This document shows positions 22,680-34,499 of a DNA stretch of 64,000 nucleotides, in pieces. Where the stretch lies: assembly GCA_022410635.1 (NCBI GenBank), contig JAJVDF010000507.1:499051-563050 (forward strand), read 5' to 3'. Numbering within the stretch: position 1 is the first letter of the stretch; every line of letters starts with the position of its first letter. The notes beneath the pieces were generated by a model. The model worked only from the letters and a program-made list of their open reading frames with translations, was not told where the DNA came from and made no database searches. Position numbers and translations under genes: made by a program. Source of the DNA: Tretioscincus oriximinensis. Taxonomy: Eukaryota; Chordata; Lepidosauria; Squamata; Gymnophthalmidae.

Positions 22680-23500
22680 CCCGCCCCCATCCAAATAAAA
22701 ATGGGGAATTCTGGCATTAGTTTTTTTTTAAAAAAATAAATGATATGCTTACACGAGAAAACAAAAGCCTCTTCTCTTATTTTTATTTGAAATGTCCAAA
22801 TACAAGGTGATGAAATACAGGGCTTTCATGAAAAGGTATGCCTCCAGTGCTCAATTACATTTTTGAAACAAAACAGCTTTTCTCAACATGAAATTTATTT
22901 ATACAACTTATTGGGGGAAAATATTTACTTCAACTATATTGCAATTTTTCAATTATTTTGTTTCCCACGGAGAAGCAGCGCATTTTGTGCAGGAACTCTC
23001 TGCAGGAAGCACGATGAAATTTTGGTGGCATTCTTAGATAGAAAGTGCTGATTTGACTGGGGCTGAAGCTAGCTGAGCTCAGAAAAATCCACAATACTTG
23101 TTATCCCTATCCTTTATTTAACTTCCCACAGGATTCCTGACCTTGAGTGAACTCAAATAGGTAAGTGGAATCTCAACTCTGATGCTGGTTAGTGATTGAC
23201 AAGGGAACAGCCTACAACAGCTCGTTGCTGTTACTGAAAAAATGTTAAACAAAAAACAGAGTTCCCGGTTTGACTTCACTATAGAAATAGAGGACTGTTC
23301 TCAAGCTGAAAGCTTTTGTGTGAATTCTCAGTTATTGGAAGGTGAACAAATGTTACATAAAAAGGGAGCTTCCAAAAACCAACATGCAGTATATACCATG
23401 ATAAAAATATGAAATACAAAAAATAATGATCTTAAATATCTGCATCTCAGTTATAGTCTCAAAGCGACATAACGGTAATTTCTAATCAGTTCAGCTGTTA
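22680..23500. other. No gene recognised
   Basis: AT-rich, short frames only. A few CCACGGAGAAGCAGCG-like GC spots near 22970 carry no identifiable signal. Confidence 0.4.
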
Positions 23501-24130
23501 CTCTTCCTTTAACAAAACCATAGTAATCTTTTTTTTAATATTTCAGGGATTATTTTTCCAGTATTTGTAAAGATTTTATAATCTTGGTTTGCAAAACTAA
23601 TAGGTCTGTATGATTTGGATTCTATATTTTGTGGATGGGATTTTAGTAATAGTGTAATTTCTGATCTTTTCCAAGCATTTGATATATCATTTTCAGTCAA
23701 AGTTTTGTTGAAGTATAGGCATTAAGAATTTGCTGAGAAGCTGCCAGGTACATTTCTTAGAATTTCTGTTGTTTTTCTATTTCTCCAATAATAATTGGGG
23801 CATTTAAATTTAACACAATTTTCTTAAACTTCTCCTGATGATATTGATGTCATTCTATATAGAAACTTATAAAAATATAAATTTTATCTCATAGTCTGAT
23901 CTAATGTCTCAATAGAGTCATTGCTCTGTTTTATTCTGTTAATGATTTTCCTTTCTTTTTTAAAAAAGTAAGGCTATATTTTTTCATTGAATATCCCAAG
24001 GTTGGAATTCATTATAATCTGTTTTATCAAATTCCTCAAATTCTTTCTCTTTTATTCAGTTCACTTTTTAAAAACTCAGTTTAGTTAATATTAACTTGTA
24101 TTGTAGTCTTCTGTATTTCATTTCTAAATG
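23500..24130 (-). pseudogene. L1-type ORF2 reverse transcriptase remnant
   Basis: The minus-strand frame at 23509-23700 reads '...AWKRSEITLLLK', 'SYRPISFANQDYKIF' and 'ILKKRL', which matches the conserved N-terminal RT segment of L1 ORF2 (W..A.I..I.K..D....YRPIS.LN.D.KI...L..RL). Upstream AT-rich sequence to 24130 carries further decayed matches but is full of stops. Catalytic blocks are not present. Confidence 0.65.
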
Positions 24131-24194
24131 TTTCTTTTTTAAAAATATAGGATTCTTTCATACAGATCAGAAAACATATAGAAAAAACAAACAA

Positions 24195-24620
24195 AAATGT
24201 TTTCTCTATCACACAACACAAGGACCAGAGGGCACTCCTTAAAACTGTTGGGTAGAAAAGTGAGAACAGACAAAGGAAAGTATTTTTTCACCCACAGGGT
24301 CATCNGCCTGTGGAATTTACTTCCTGAAGAGGTAGTGGTAGCTAACAGCTTGGATAGTTTCAAGACAGGACTAGACAAGTTTATGGACACCAAGGGTATA
24401 AATGGATACTAGGATTGATGTCTGGATGTTGCCTCCGGGATGGAGCAACAGGCAGGACTCCTGTAGTATCCTTTGCAGGGAGTCACGAACAGGTGCATAT
24501 TTTGCTTTCCTCTGTTCGGGCTGCCCAGGTGCATCTGGTGGGCCTCTGTGTGACACAGAATGCTGGACCTGATGGGCTGTGGCCTGATCCAGTATGGCTC
24601 TTCTTATGTTCTTATGGTTT
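24195..24620 (+). mobile_element. CR1 LINE 3' end
   Basis: Short 5'-truncated copy: MFSLSHNTRTRGHSLKLLGRK in frame, the 3' UTR and TTATGTTCTTATG tail. Very similar to the 4.4-kb copy, so probably young. Confidence 0.93.
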
Positions 24621-24967
24621 TAATGCTTCCATCGCCCCCTCACCTAGATCCTACCTCTTCTATGATCATGAGTCTATATTAATCATTTGCAACAATTTCT
24701 CCATAACCTTTTTTCATGTGGAACTGCCTACCCATTCTTCCATACACCTAATCAATTTTAAACCATCTGCTTTAACAGTTGTGTTTGANTTTTGTCCCAT
24801 ATAAAATAATCTTTTTTTCTGACTAAATCAAATTGCATTAGTTCAAGGACAAACTTAATCCAGTTATACACTTTTGTTAGAGTCCTTCCACCTCCATATT
24901 TGTGTTAAATGGGTGACTGATACCAAAGTATTTATCTTTTTCATCATTAATTTCTCTAATTGACTCT

Positions 24968-25198
24968 CCAGGGTCATTGGCCTTTGGAATTTACTTCCAG
25001 AAGAGGTGGTGGTAGCTAGCAACCTGGATCACTTTAGGTGGTGATTAGACAAGTTCATGGACCACAATGGTATAAACAGCTACTAGGATGGATGTCTTAA
25101 TGCTGCCTCTGAGATGGAGCAACTTGCAGTTTTGTTGAATCAAATCAAGAACAGATGAAGATTCAGCAGGGCTCCTCTTATGTTCTTATATTCTTATG
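24968..25198 (+). mobile_element. CR1 LINE 3' end, shortened
   Basis: Begins at the 'ggtcattggcctttggaatttacttcc' block and ends with CTCTTATGTTCTTATATTCTTATG; about 60 bp of the 3' UTR are missing. Confidence 0.85.
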
Positions 25199-25199
25199 T

Positions 25200-25800
25200 A
25201 ACTGTAAACGTAATCTTCACTCTAACCCTAATTCTATCTCTAGCCATAGGTCTAGGCCTAGTTGAATTTGAACCCAAACCCAAATGTAACCATAACCCAA
25301 ACCGAACACTAACCAGAATCCTAATTATATTCCTAACCCAAACAAAACACAAACCTAGCCTGAATGCAAAACCTATTACTTCACAAATATATTAATGTGA
25401 ACAGATAAGCATCCTTATACCAAACCATAATCCTAGGTGTAAATCTAACTTTAACCCCATTACTAAACCTACCCCTAGCACTCACCCTACCCTATCCTTA
25501 AATTGAATCCTAATTTATTTATTTATTTATTTATTTATACTTATACCCCGCCCTATACCCGAAGGTCTCAGGGCGGCCTTAACTCTGGCCCCAACCCAAA
25601 CTAGAACCCTAGTCTTAGCGACAACACAAACCTGAATCCTTACCATAACTCAAACCTGAATATAAACCCAACCTTAACCCTAACACAAAAGTAATCTCTT
25701 ACCTAAACCTGAAGCTCAACCCTAACACAAACACAAATCCAAACATAATATTACCATAATCCTAACACTTACACTACCCTGCTCCCAAAATCAAAAGGAA
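25200..25800. repeat. Degenerate CCTAAC/CCAAAC hexamer-like array
   Basis: About 600 bp are strongly depleted in G on the plus strand and consist of variants of CTAACC, CCTAAT, CCAAAC and AACCCA. The pattern resembles a mutated (CCCTAA)n tract but no run of more than two perfect telomeric units survives. A Bov-B-like SINE tail interrupts it at 25505-25580. No coding potential. Confidence 0.7.
25505..25580 (-). mobile_element. Bov-B-like SINE 3' tail
   Basis: (TTTA)n followed by 'cttataccccgccctatacccgaaggtctcagggcggcc': the Sauria-type tail in reverse, head missing. Confidence 0.8.
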
Positions 25801-26409
25801 ACTCAAACCTTAACTCTAATCCTTTTCAAAACATCTTTATTAGTTTAACTATACTTACAAAATAACATATTATTACACCAGGATCATACATTTTCAAAAT
25901 ATCATAGAAAATATGGCTGCCGCACAAAAAGAGGGGACACTGCCTCACCAGATGCACTTAGGTATTCAGTGGTACTCTTCAGGCCAGTGCTGATTCTGTC
26001 ATGCTCCAGCCTCAAGATCTTGGGGCAAGAACCGGCACTGGCTGAGGAGCTGCTCTGGTGCAAGAATTGAAGGCAAGGAAGCGATCAGCCTCCCTCCTTT
26101 CTGCAGATTCTGCAAAAGGTGGGAGGCTGATTGGTTCATCCTTTCCTCACCAGTCAGACCATATCCAGGCCCAGGTGAGGGTGGGCAATGTGGGTGTGAC
26201 TGGACTGTCGCTGCTCCCGCTTGGCTTCCAGGCACGGAAGAGGTGGCCGTAAAGATACTGTGGCTGCGTATTCTTCTCAACAAATGTAGCTCCTTAACAG
26301 CTTCAAACAGGAGTCACAGGCTATACTGTGTGTTTAAGAGAGGGGGTGAGGAGCAGGTAAATGGGGCCTATGTGTATGTGTGTGTTTGGGCTACAAATGG
26401 TGAACTGAA

Positions 26410-26465
26410 TTCCTGTGTGTGAGAGAGAGAGAGACAGAGAGAGACAGAGAGGGAGAAGGAGAAAG
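26410..26465. repeat. GT/GA microsatellite
   Basis: GTGTGTGAGAGAGAGAG then GACAGAGAGAGACAGAGAGGGAGAAGGAG. Confidence 0.85.
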
Positions 26466-26664
26466 AGTGGAGGAGGGAAGATGGATGGGTGAGTGGGTAC
26501 AGGTAAACGTGGACATCGGACACCTTCTGACCACATCCTTTTTTTTTCTCAAGGGCCTTTAAGCCCCAAATCCTTTTTTTTCTACTGTGCTGATTATGCT
26601 TACTTAGGCCGTAGTGTGAGACATCTTGAGCCTCAGACACACGTACTGTAACATTTAATCCAGC

Positions 26665-27390
26665 TTCATGAATGGCACAATTGGTTAAGTGCCAGTCTTT
26701 CATCTGAAAGATCCGGTTTTGAGGCCCAGTATCAAATGTGGAAAGGGGTGAGCACTTTCTATTAGCTTGCACCTGTAGCCATCTGCATTTCAATTAGAAA
26801 AATGTGGACCACCGTTAACCTACTGTAGTGTTGCCATATTTTGGCAGCTCAAAACCAGGACAAGATGGTGGGTGTGCACGGACACACGTGCACGGACACG
26901 CACACACACACATGCACACACATAGACGCTTGTGCTGAGACAGTGAGAACAGAGCTGCACAAAAGCTCTGTTCTGTCAAAACCCCAAGCATTTTTCCTCT
27001 GCTGGAGGCGAGTTGGCGCGCTTTGCCTAACAGCAGGCACAAAACCCCACCTCCAGCAGAGGATCAGCTACAGCACGCTCCAAGGTTCCTTTCAGGAGCC
27101 TGGAAAGCATTGCTTGGGCTGCAGCCATCAACCCTGATGGCTCCTTTGCCTTTAAAATCCTGGATTTTTACATTCCCTGATGCAGCATCGGGGAATGTAA
27201 AAATCCGGGATTTTCTCTTAAAACTCGGAGGGGACTATATTTTAGTCCCCAAAGCCGGGATTGTCCTGCCTTCCCGGGACGTATGGCAACCTTAACCTAC
27301 TGGGGAAGATAGAAAATTAATCCTGTAAGCTACTCTGAGTCCCTTTGGGTGAGAAGAGGGGGTATAAAAACTGGATTTGTCTTCTTACAT
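26665..27390 (+). mobile_element. tRNA-derived SINE (GAA family) split by a hAT MITE
   Basis: The left part has a tRNA-like head ('gcacaattggttaagtgccag..tttcatctgaaagat' and B-box-like 'ggttttgaggccc'), then 'gtgagcactttctattagcttgcacctgtagcc'. The right part resumes at 27303 with 'gggaagatagaaaattaatcctgtaagctactctgagtcccttt' and ends TTGTCTTCTT. The two halves join at the hAT target site ACCTACTG. Confidence 0.82.
26826..27294. mobile_element. hAT MITE, 469 bp, perfect 8-bp TSD
   Basis: Ends TAGTGTTGCCATA and, reversed, TAAGGTTGCCATA (11 of 13 identical) with ACCTACTG on both sides (26818-26825 and 27295-27302). Interior holds a CA-rich segment (26882-26925) and a small palindrome 'ggatttttacattccctgatg/catcggggaatgtaaaaatcc' at 27163-27210. 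It is a relative of the element at 34500. Confidence 0.92.
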
Positions 27391-27624
27391 TCTTTTACTC
27401 TAAAAATGAAATTATCAGCAAACTGGCAACCTGTTCAGCTTTGGCATTCTAACTCCATCTTTTGAACCATCATCACATCTATCCAGGTTCATTCCACTCA
27501 CCAGCAAAGTGGTAGCTATTTGTTTCTGGAAATCTAACCTTGTCTTTTACTTCTGACAGGAAGATAATATAAAAATAAAATTATTACTCACTTTGCTACT
27601 GTCTTCCTCAATTCTGAAGGTGAA

Positions 27625-27812
27625 TATAAGAACATAAGAGGGCTCTGAATCAGGCCAGAGCCCATTTAGTACAGCATTCTATTTCAAACAGAGTCCCACC
27701 AATTGCACCCCAGCAGTCTGAACAATGACAAAATATGCACCTCGACTCCCTGCAAAAGGCATTTCAGGAACACTGCCTTTGCTCCATTTCGGAGGCAGTA
27801 TCAAAACACTAT
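27625..27812 (-). mobile_element. CR1 LINE 3' end, short
   Basis: Begins AATATAAGAACATAAGAG (reverse of the CR1 tail) and covers only the 3' UTR to about the 'gaggcagtatcaaaacac' block. Confidence 0.88.
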
Positions 27813-28088
27813 TGGTTCTTTGCTTCCATCTATTTACTAGGTATAGTTTTCAAAATTATCCCCACACTTAACATTTCCCTTTTTTCCCCCTTTCTTCAAA
27901 ATATCTCATTGAATGGTTTGGAAATATAACACTGCTTTTCAAAATTTGGAGAGTAAGTGTTTCCTAGTTATCCTCAACAAACTATTTTTAAGATCTAGAT
28001 CACAGAAAGGTAAGTGAAAAAAGCCCCCAAATGGCCAGGTAGCTATATGTATTCCACCCCCAAGTTCTCAAAACATATGATTATTGTG

Positions 28089-28312
28089 TCATAAGAACAT
28101 AAGGAGAGCCATAATGGATAAGGCCACAGCCCATCAAGTCCAGCATTCTGCGTCACACAGAGGCCCATCAGATGCAGCTGGNCAGTCTGAACAGAGGAAA
28201 GCAAAATATGCACCTGTTCATAACACCCTGCAAATGTTTTCTCAGGAGTCTTGCCTGTTGCTCTATCCTGGAGGCAAAATCCAGACATCCATCCTAGTAT
28301 TCACAAGTCCCA
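28089..28312 (-). mobile_element. CR1 LINE 3' end, short
   Basis: The ATAAGAACATAAGGAGAGCC start and the full 3' UTR to 'ccatcctagtattcac' are clear; no ORF2 sequence is attached. Confidence 0.9.
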
Positions 28313-28319
28313 CAAGTAC

Positions 28320-29940
28320 TTAGTAGAATATTGTTAAAGGTTAAAACAAAACCAAGCATAATTAGAAAAGCTAATGCTAATATTATTTTTATTTGAATAG
28401 AAGTATTATTGCTAGATTATTGATTAGATAATCAAAGCTAGGTATTTTTCTTAGAATGCATAACATTGCCGTGAGAACCTGTAGATACAGAATTCCTTCA
28501 ATCAAACCATCTGTAGGTTCAGAATGGAGTTGTTTTACAGGCACAAGTAGATATTTAAAATTGATTCATCTGACAAAGCAATTTACATTTTATTTTGATT
28601 TGATTCCCAAAATTATTAAGGAAACAAGTTTTGACACAATTTCACTCACTTATGAGTTATGTATATGTAACTGTCTACATAATTACAGTCTTTATATTCA
28701 GTGCATCCATCACAAGTGTAAAGGACTGTTTATAATTCACCCAGGCAGAAGCAGGAGTCAAGGACATTTCACATATTCTGTGTGATGAAGATAAGTGCCT
28801 AAGCCATAACGATAAAGATAAGCTCCTTTGATTTCTGCAGGGTTGAGCGTAAGTAAGATATTGTAAGGTTTTGATGAGAATCAGTACGCTGGGGGACAAA
28901 GTTGTTACATAAAAATAGAAAGAAGTCCTCTAAAAAATATTTTTTGATAAAATAAAAATGATAGCTCAATCTTTTTTNAAAAAAACTGATAATGTCCAAC
29001 AGTACAATACTATCTTTCTATAAAACTGAAGAAATACAGAATAATGAAAGATACCAAGTCCCTGAAGCCAATGGAAAAAACTTTCATTGGTTTTAATTAT
29101 TTTAGGATTAGGGAACAGAAAAGTACGTACTGAATAAGAAAATGCATCCAATCATTTAAAAAAGATTAAGAGATGGGAAATATACGTCAACACAATAGAT
29201 TCCATCGCTATCAAGTAGTTGGGTCATAAGCACTCATTTATCCATACTTTAATGTAAATCTGTATATAGTCAATCACGTACTACATTATCATTTACGCCT
29301 GCTTTTGCATCCAATACAACTAATTATTTCACAAGAACCTCAGCAAAAGTGTGGCAAATCATGAGTGAAATAGATTTTGGTCCCCCTTAACTGACCAATA
29401 ACAACCCACCTCCTTTTCTTTGAAAAAGAAATTGAGATTTCCATCTCGGAGCTCATAAGAAAAAGTTCGGCATTTAATTATCTAAAAAAACCAACAACAT
29501 TTCTTCTCTTGATAAACTTTCTAGAAACTGCACAATAATGAAATGTTAGTCTTTCCTAGCACCATGCCTGCCAGGGCATGTTTTCACTTATATTCTCAGT
29601 CCAAAAGAATGAGTTGGAAATATTAGGGATAATCATATGTATTCAGCTGCTCAACTGACTCATAAACTGCCTCATCTTTGTGTTTATTTCAAAAGCCATG
29701 CAAAATATTTCTAAAATATCTAAAATAAATTACTGATGGGATGGTAGAATTGCTTGTATAATAAAAATAAAATTAATGACAAAACACTAGTGAAAAATAA
29801 TAGTGTTAGTGATCCCTTTTACCCCCAGAACATAAAGCAGTAGAGGCTGGAACTTTCCTTGGTAAATTTTATTAGCTGCAGACAGATATTATAGTAAGTA
29901 AGTCAAAATTCCAAAGATGGGAAAATTCTAACTATGTAAT
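28320..29940. other. No gene recognised
   Basis: AT-rich; the longest frame (109 codons, 28456-28785) has no domain, and repeated isoleucine/lysine-rich translation suggests non-coding sequence. Confidence 0.4.
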
Positions 29941-29959
29941 CACTTAGCTCCTCCTATCC

Positions 29960-31080
29960 TTCAGCAGATTACCTGCCATGGTTAGGCAGCGATATCTCTG
30001 CAACTTCGTTGACTTGTTACAGAACCTCAAAAGGCCCAATAAACTTAGAATTCAGCTTTCTGGAGGGGTGGAGGAAGTGAAGATTCTTAGTAGAGAACCA
30101 AACAAAATCACCCATGGAGATCACATTCCCTCTCCTGATGGTAATGATCCATCTGAGCTTTTGTAGCAGTCTTGGAAGCCTTCAAGGCATCCTGTAGCTG
30201 GGACAAAAGGACCAAAGTGGAATCAACCTATGAGGAAGAAGGCAGCAAGGACTGCAAGACCTGCAAATCAGTACTATAGACAATATGAAAAGGGACCCAA
30301 ATCATGTGCAGAGTGTACAGAATTATTACATGAAATTTCACACAATGATAAATGTGTAACCCAATCAGATTGCTGAAAATTCATAAAACAGCAAAGAAAC
30401 ACAAAACGGCTCCAAAGTCTGATTAAAGCACTCAGCCGCACTGTCAATCTGGGGATGGTAAGCAGACAAAAAATCCAGCAGGACACTTAATCCAGCAGGC
30501 ACGGATAGCTCAGTCGCTTAGGAATTCGTCTCTCGCCTGGGAGATGGGGTTTCGAAGCCCTGTGTCGGATGTGGGGAGGGGTGAGCACCTTCCACTAGCC
30601 TGTAGCTCTAGCCAACCTGGCTATTTGAAAGCATGAGTTGCAAGAAATTGCAACTGACTGCAAGTAGATACATGGGAACCACCCTAGCCTGGTGGGGACG
30701 ATAGAATGTGAGCCTTTGGGCAAAATATATCCTTGTAAGCTGCTTTGAGTCCCTTTGAAAGGTGAGAAAAGCAGGGTTCTTCTTCTTCTTAATTTAGCTG
30801 TCATCTGAATACCATCAGGCTTTCCGGGACACCATGGAGGTGAAATATATGATCCTTAAAATGTCTTGCCAGCTGAAGGGCAGAGGGGANAGATTTCATA
30901 ACAAAATGGGTCATTTTAGAGAAATAGTAAACCAAAGTCCAAATTACCTGTTTCCCCTCACTGATCAGCAAATCCACAATAAAATCAATTAACACCATTT
31001 TCCAGGAGGTCATAAGGATAGGCAGAGGGTGAAGCAAACAGATTTGGCCCTAGTGTTCAAATACAACAAATTGTCCAGTT
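29960..31080 (-). pseudogene. Ty3/Gypsy integrase and pol C-terminus, broken
   Basis: On the minus strand, 31037-30801 encodes the integrase core start: 'DFIVDLLISEGK' (first catalytic D), 'VYYFSKMTHFV' and 'HLHGVPESLMV' (the second catalytic block, where S-D-R is lost). After the SINE insertion the sequence continues at 30490 with 'SAYHPQIDSAAECFNQTLE' (the third block; the catalytic E corresponds to the one in 'AAECFNQ'). Stops follow, and it reaches the strand before the chromo-region near 30080 ('SLLRIFTSSTPPE' frame-shifted from the usual STKNLHLPPPSRKL). Integrase inserts the cDNA into the genome. No LTR is seen next to it. Confidence 0.8.
30497..30795 (+). mobile_element. tRNA-derived SINE (GAA family), near full length
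   Basis: The best preserved head in the window: GGCACGGATAGCTCAGTCGC (A-box-like TAGCTCAGTCG) and GGGTTTCGAAGCCC (B-box-like). The body 'gtgagcaccttccactagcctgtagctctagccaacc' and a TTCTTCTTCTTCTT end follow. It interrupts the Gypsy integrase frame. The head is tRNA-derived but not a gene: it does not form a complete acceptor stem and continues into the SINE body. Confidence 0.9.
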
Positions 31081-31875
31081 TAGTAATCCAGTTCAAGATC
31101 AAAAAGCTTGCATAGTGTATAAAAAGGAGAGATAATTTGGCAATAAATTTGAACATCAAACTGATCAGCCAGTCAAAACAGATGTTTCTTGATGAAGCAG
31201 CCAGACATTATGGCTACTGCCTTTCCTTTTGGTTACTGGGTTTTAGCCAAAAGGTAGTACATGGAAAAGGTAGAAATGAAATAAAGTATATCTATAATGA
31301 AGTAAGTTAGCATAAACATCATTTGAGGAGGGCTGAAATGTCCCCTAGAGACTAATAAATATTACTAGTACCTTTTTTAAACCCATAAAAATGTTATATA
31401 TCCTGATGCTCTTCTATTACAAAGACTTGTAAATTATAATCCATTCATGCATTGAATCCACCTTTTAGACTCAAGTTATACTATTACCCTTCATGACCTC
31501 TAATAGCAAAAGGGAAAATTCCAATTTTATGATGGAGTGGGAAATGTATATTTATTCTGTAAAAATGTATTTATGAATATTTTGGGTAACAAATAAAGGT
31601 TTCTTGTAATCAGTTATCTTCTTTTCACTTTACTTTCTTGCGATGAAAATCCCATGCTATTTTACTGTAGTTAATAAAATCTAATCCATTAAGCAATGTG
31701 ATGAAATCCTAACATAATATAGACTGAATTTGTGTCCCTATAGGTTCAAAAAACAATTTATATGTAGATGACATCCATTTTATATCTCTTGAAGTATAAT
31801 TTAGTTTGCCCTTCCAGAAAATACTAATGAACTCATTTTGTACTTGAAAGCCAACTGCTAACAATCCCAAAAATA

Positions 31876-31936
31876 TACTGCTCAAAACAATTAAGGGAAC
31901 ACTTTAATATAACATGTTAAATTGTTTTGAGACGTA
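31876..31936. mobile_element. Tc1/mariner-type MITE, internally deleted (61 bp)
   Basis: The left end TACTGCTCAAAACAATTAAG and GGAACACTTTAA are intact; the right arm keeps only TTAAATTGTTTTGAGACGTA, missing the GTGTTCCC segment. TA lies on both sides (31874-31875, 31937-31938). Confidence 0.85.
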
Positions 31937-32424
31937 TATTTTCCATATAAGACAGCACTTTTCAAAAAGACAAGCTTCGGGGACTAGAGAACAAAAGAAA
32001 TGATTTTACTCTCACAAAATACAAAGAATCATTCTAACGTATTCATACCAAATATTTATTTAGTTATGATTCATTGAAATGAGTTTGTTAATTAATGACT
32101 GGTCTATCATTTCTGAAAATTGATAAACTGATCAATGAATTCAAAATGAGCACATATTTTATTCTAAATTAAATGAAAAATTCTAATCTTTATGTGATCA
32201 AATAGATGCTTCTGTATGTATAAGGTATCAGAAACCAGAATTCATTAATTATTTTCTTTTTGTGGAGCAAATGTCTGTATACAGCTGGGTTTTTTTTTTA
32301 AATAGACCAGATTAGATCAAACTTTTAATATATTTCCATTAGGCATGTGTGTGGAGTAAAAGGGATATGGAATCCTATATAGGAAAATAAATACATAAAT
32401 TAGACTGAAGTATATTTGAGGAGT

Positions 32425-32555
32425 GGTTGTAGCTCAAAGGTAGAGCAAATTGCCAGTTCAATCCCTAGCCAGAAGGAGGCAAATTATTATGACTCATGCT
32501 CATTATATGAATTGGAGTATATCTCAGTGCATGAGAGCATGCTGCTTTGTGCAGC
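32425..32555 (+). mobile_element. tRNA-like SINE remnant
   Basis: GTGGTTGTAGCTCAAAGGTAGAGCA resembles an A box and GCCAGTTCAATCCC a B box, followed by 'agccagaaggaggc'. Only one degenerate copy is present here. Confidence 0.4.
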
Positions 32556-34391
32556 AATGTATCTATGAATTTGGCATAAGTGAATTGGCTCTGTATGACT
32601 AACAAGAGGTGAACCAGGATACCCTTCAGCTAAAAACCCTATTTGAGCTCCGAAATCATGCTCAAATTCAAATTTTGTTACAGACTTCCTTCCTGCTCCT
32701 TTCTTTTCTACTCCCCCATTTACCTGTTAGTAAGTACCACTGAGTAATCCTTTGCCAGAAAAGACATGCTTGCAATGGTATTTACATTTTTAAGTCTATC
32801 CATTATCCACTAGGACACCTTTGTGTCTTCAGATATCCTGTAAGGGATCTAGGTATGAGACAATGGTGTGTTTCCAAAAGGAAAAGTTATGTTTATCCAA
32901 TGTTTGGCTTTTCCGTCATGTGAGCTGCTTCATTGTTTCTTACTCTCATCTGCATTGCCAGAGGGGCAGACTGCCAATTTGAATGCATTTGAACAACTGG
33001 TAGAGGGAAATATAAAATATGACCATAGTAGCCAAGTACATCTTTGGACACTGCCTTCACAAGTTCATCCCCTTCTTCTACATAGGAAAGCATTGCCTCA
33101 CATCCTCTCCCTACCCTTGGATTGAGTTTCAGGNTGGGATCAAACCTTAGTGTTCATATTTATTTATTTATTTATTGCCAAGTTAAAGAAAAAATGTATT
33201 GTAAACTTTTCAATAGTTGCTTTTCATACATACACATTACTTAGATTATGCTATACATATACAATATTTATGCACTTGAGCTCCCTCTTTCAACCTATAT
33301 ACCCCTTCCTACCCATCCCAGCTCCACTACACATCCTCTAAAAGAAATTAGTGTTATTAGGCAGCCCTTCTTTAATGCATCAGAGATGTTATTGAATTAG
33401 TTAAATATAGGTCCCTTCTATCTTCCAGTCCGTACTCCAACCTATCTAACTGTTGGTTAAGTTTATTTATATTAAACTTAAATATAAATAAGTTTTCAAT
33501 TGATCAAAGAAGTAGTTTTGCCACGTTCTTTCTGTCCGTGTTTCTTATTGTTCCCAGCCTTTTACAATAGTGCAGCTCAACTCATTTATTCTAAAAGATA
33601 ATAATCTTCCACTAATTCATCTTGTAATTGAAGTGCCAGATTTAAAATAAAAGAAACATAGTATATACATTCGGTAATGTCTCCATCTCCTGGATCCACC
33701 CTATATGCACCTACACTATCAAAAGGAATCAATTTGACTTCTAGAAGGGTTCTAACAGGTAAATGAAGTAAAAGACTTCATTCACCTACAGGCATTTTAA
33801 TCTATCCCAGATCACACTTTTTGTGATCTGTGAATTATGCAGATTCAGACAGTATGCCAACATCTGTTAGAATCAATGTCTCCATGGGTCTGAGATCCAA
33901 TAAAGAAAATCTTTAATAGCAAGTTGAACTGTGCGTTGTTCCTAAGGGATTCACTGCCTAAAATCTCCTTTTAAAAATATTTTAAAAATCAGGAAATTTG
34001 AAAATGAAAATAAAAGAAGAACAAATCCCAAGATCTGAATTCCACATTTAAAAAACTTCCACCATAGCTGAGTTTTCCAAATCAACTAGTGAGCAGCCAG
34101 GTAATTTATTATCTTGCATCTTTGCAGAAAGGACCTGCTCGAAGGGACTCTTCAAGAGTTGGATCAATGAAGATGAGCTATTTGTAACTTTCTTTATATA
34201 GGTTTTACTTTCAAAAACAGCTTTGTTTAATCACAAAATAAGGGTGGGGAATTCTTTCCCGAACAAAGCCAAGGACATACTTCATCTTCTAACCACTAGA
34301 AGATGTGCAAAGATAAGAAATAGAACGGCTTAAGCTAAAAGACAGGGAAATCTAACCACAAANAAAGGAATAAAAAACAAGTCAGCAAGTA

Positions 34392-34460
34392 TTATTTCGC
34401 CTCTTTATAAATCTGAAGTGAGGTCACATTTGGAATACAGTGTACAATTCTGGTCACCAC
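34392..34460 (+). mobile_element. CR1 ORF2 fragment
   Basis: 'cctctttataaatctgaagtgaggtcacatttggaatacagtgtacaattctgg' is the plus-strand PLYKSVVRPHLEYCVQFW region of CR1. It stops exactly where the minus-strand CR1 tail begins. Confidence 0.85.
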
Positions 34461-34499
34461 ATAAGAACATAAGAGGAGCTCTGCTGAATTGGACCAGAG

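Larger units (their letters stand above)
31081..34390. other. Mostly featureless AT-rich DNA
   Basis: Apart from the small MITE at 31876 and a tRNA-like SINE remnant at 32425, I see no gene. A (TTTA)n/A-T block at 33155-33330, with a C-rich stretch following, could be an L1 3' end on the minus strand. The 85-codon frame at 32868-33125 lacks recognisable features. Confidence 0.4.

Noticed and set aside
25180..25395. 71-codon frame rich in K, N, P, T
   Set aside because: Translation of the degenerate CCTAAC-type array.
26368..26793. 141-codon minus-strand frame
   Set aside because: Half of it translates the GA/GT microsatellite (SLSLS repeats) and the rest a SINE head; no domain.
28456..28785. 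109-codon plus-strand frame
   Set aside because: No recognisable motif, AT-rich composition, no splice or promoter context.
30497..30570. tRNA-like sequence with A and B boxes
   Set aside because: It is the head of a SINE repeated at several loci in this window, lacks a paired acceptor stem and continues into SINE body.
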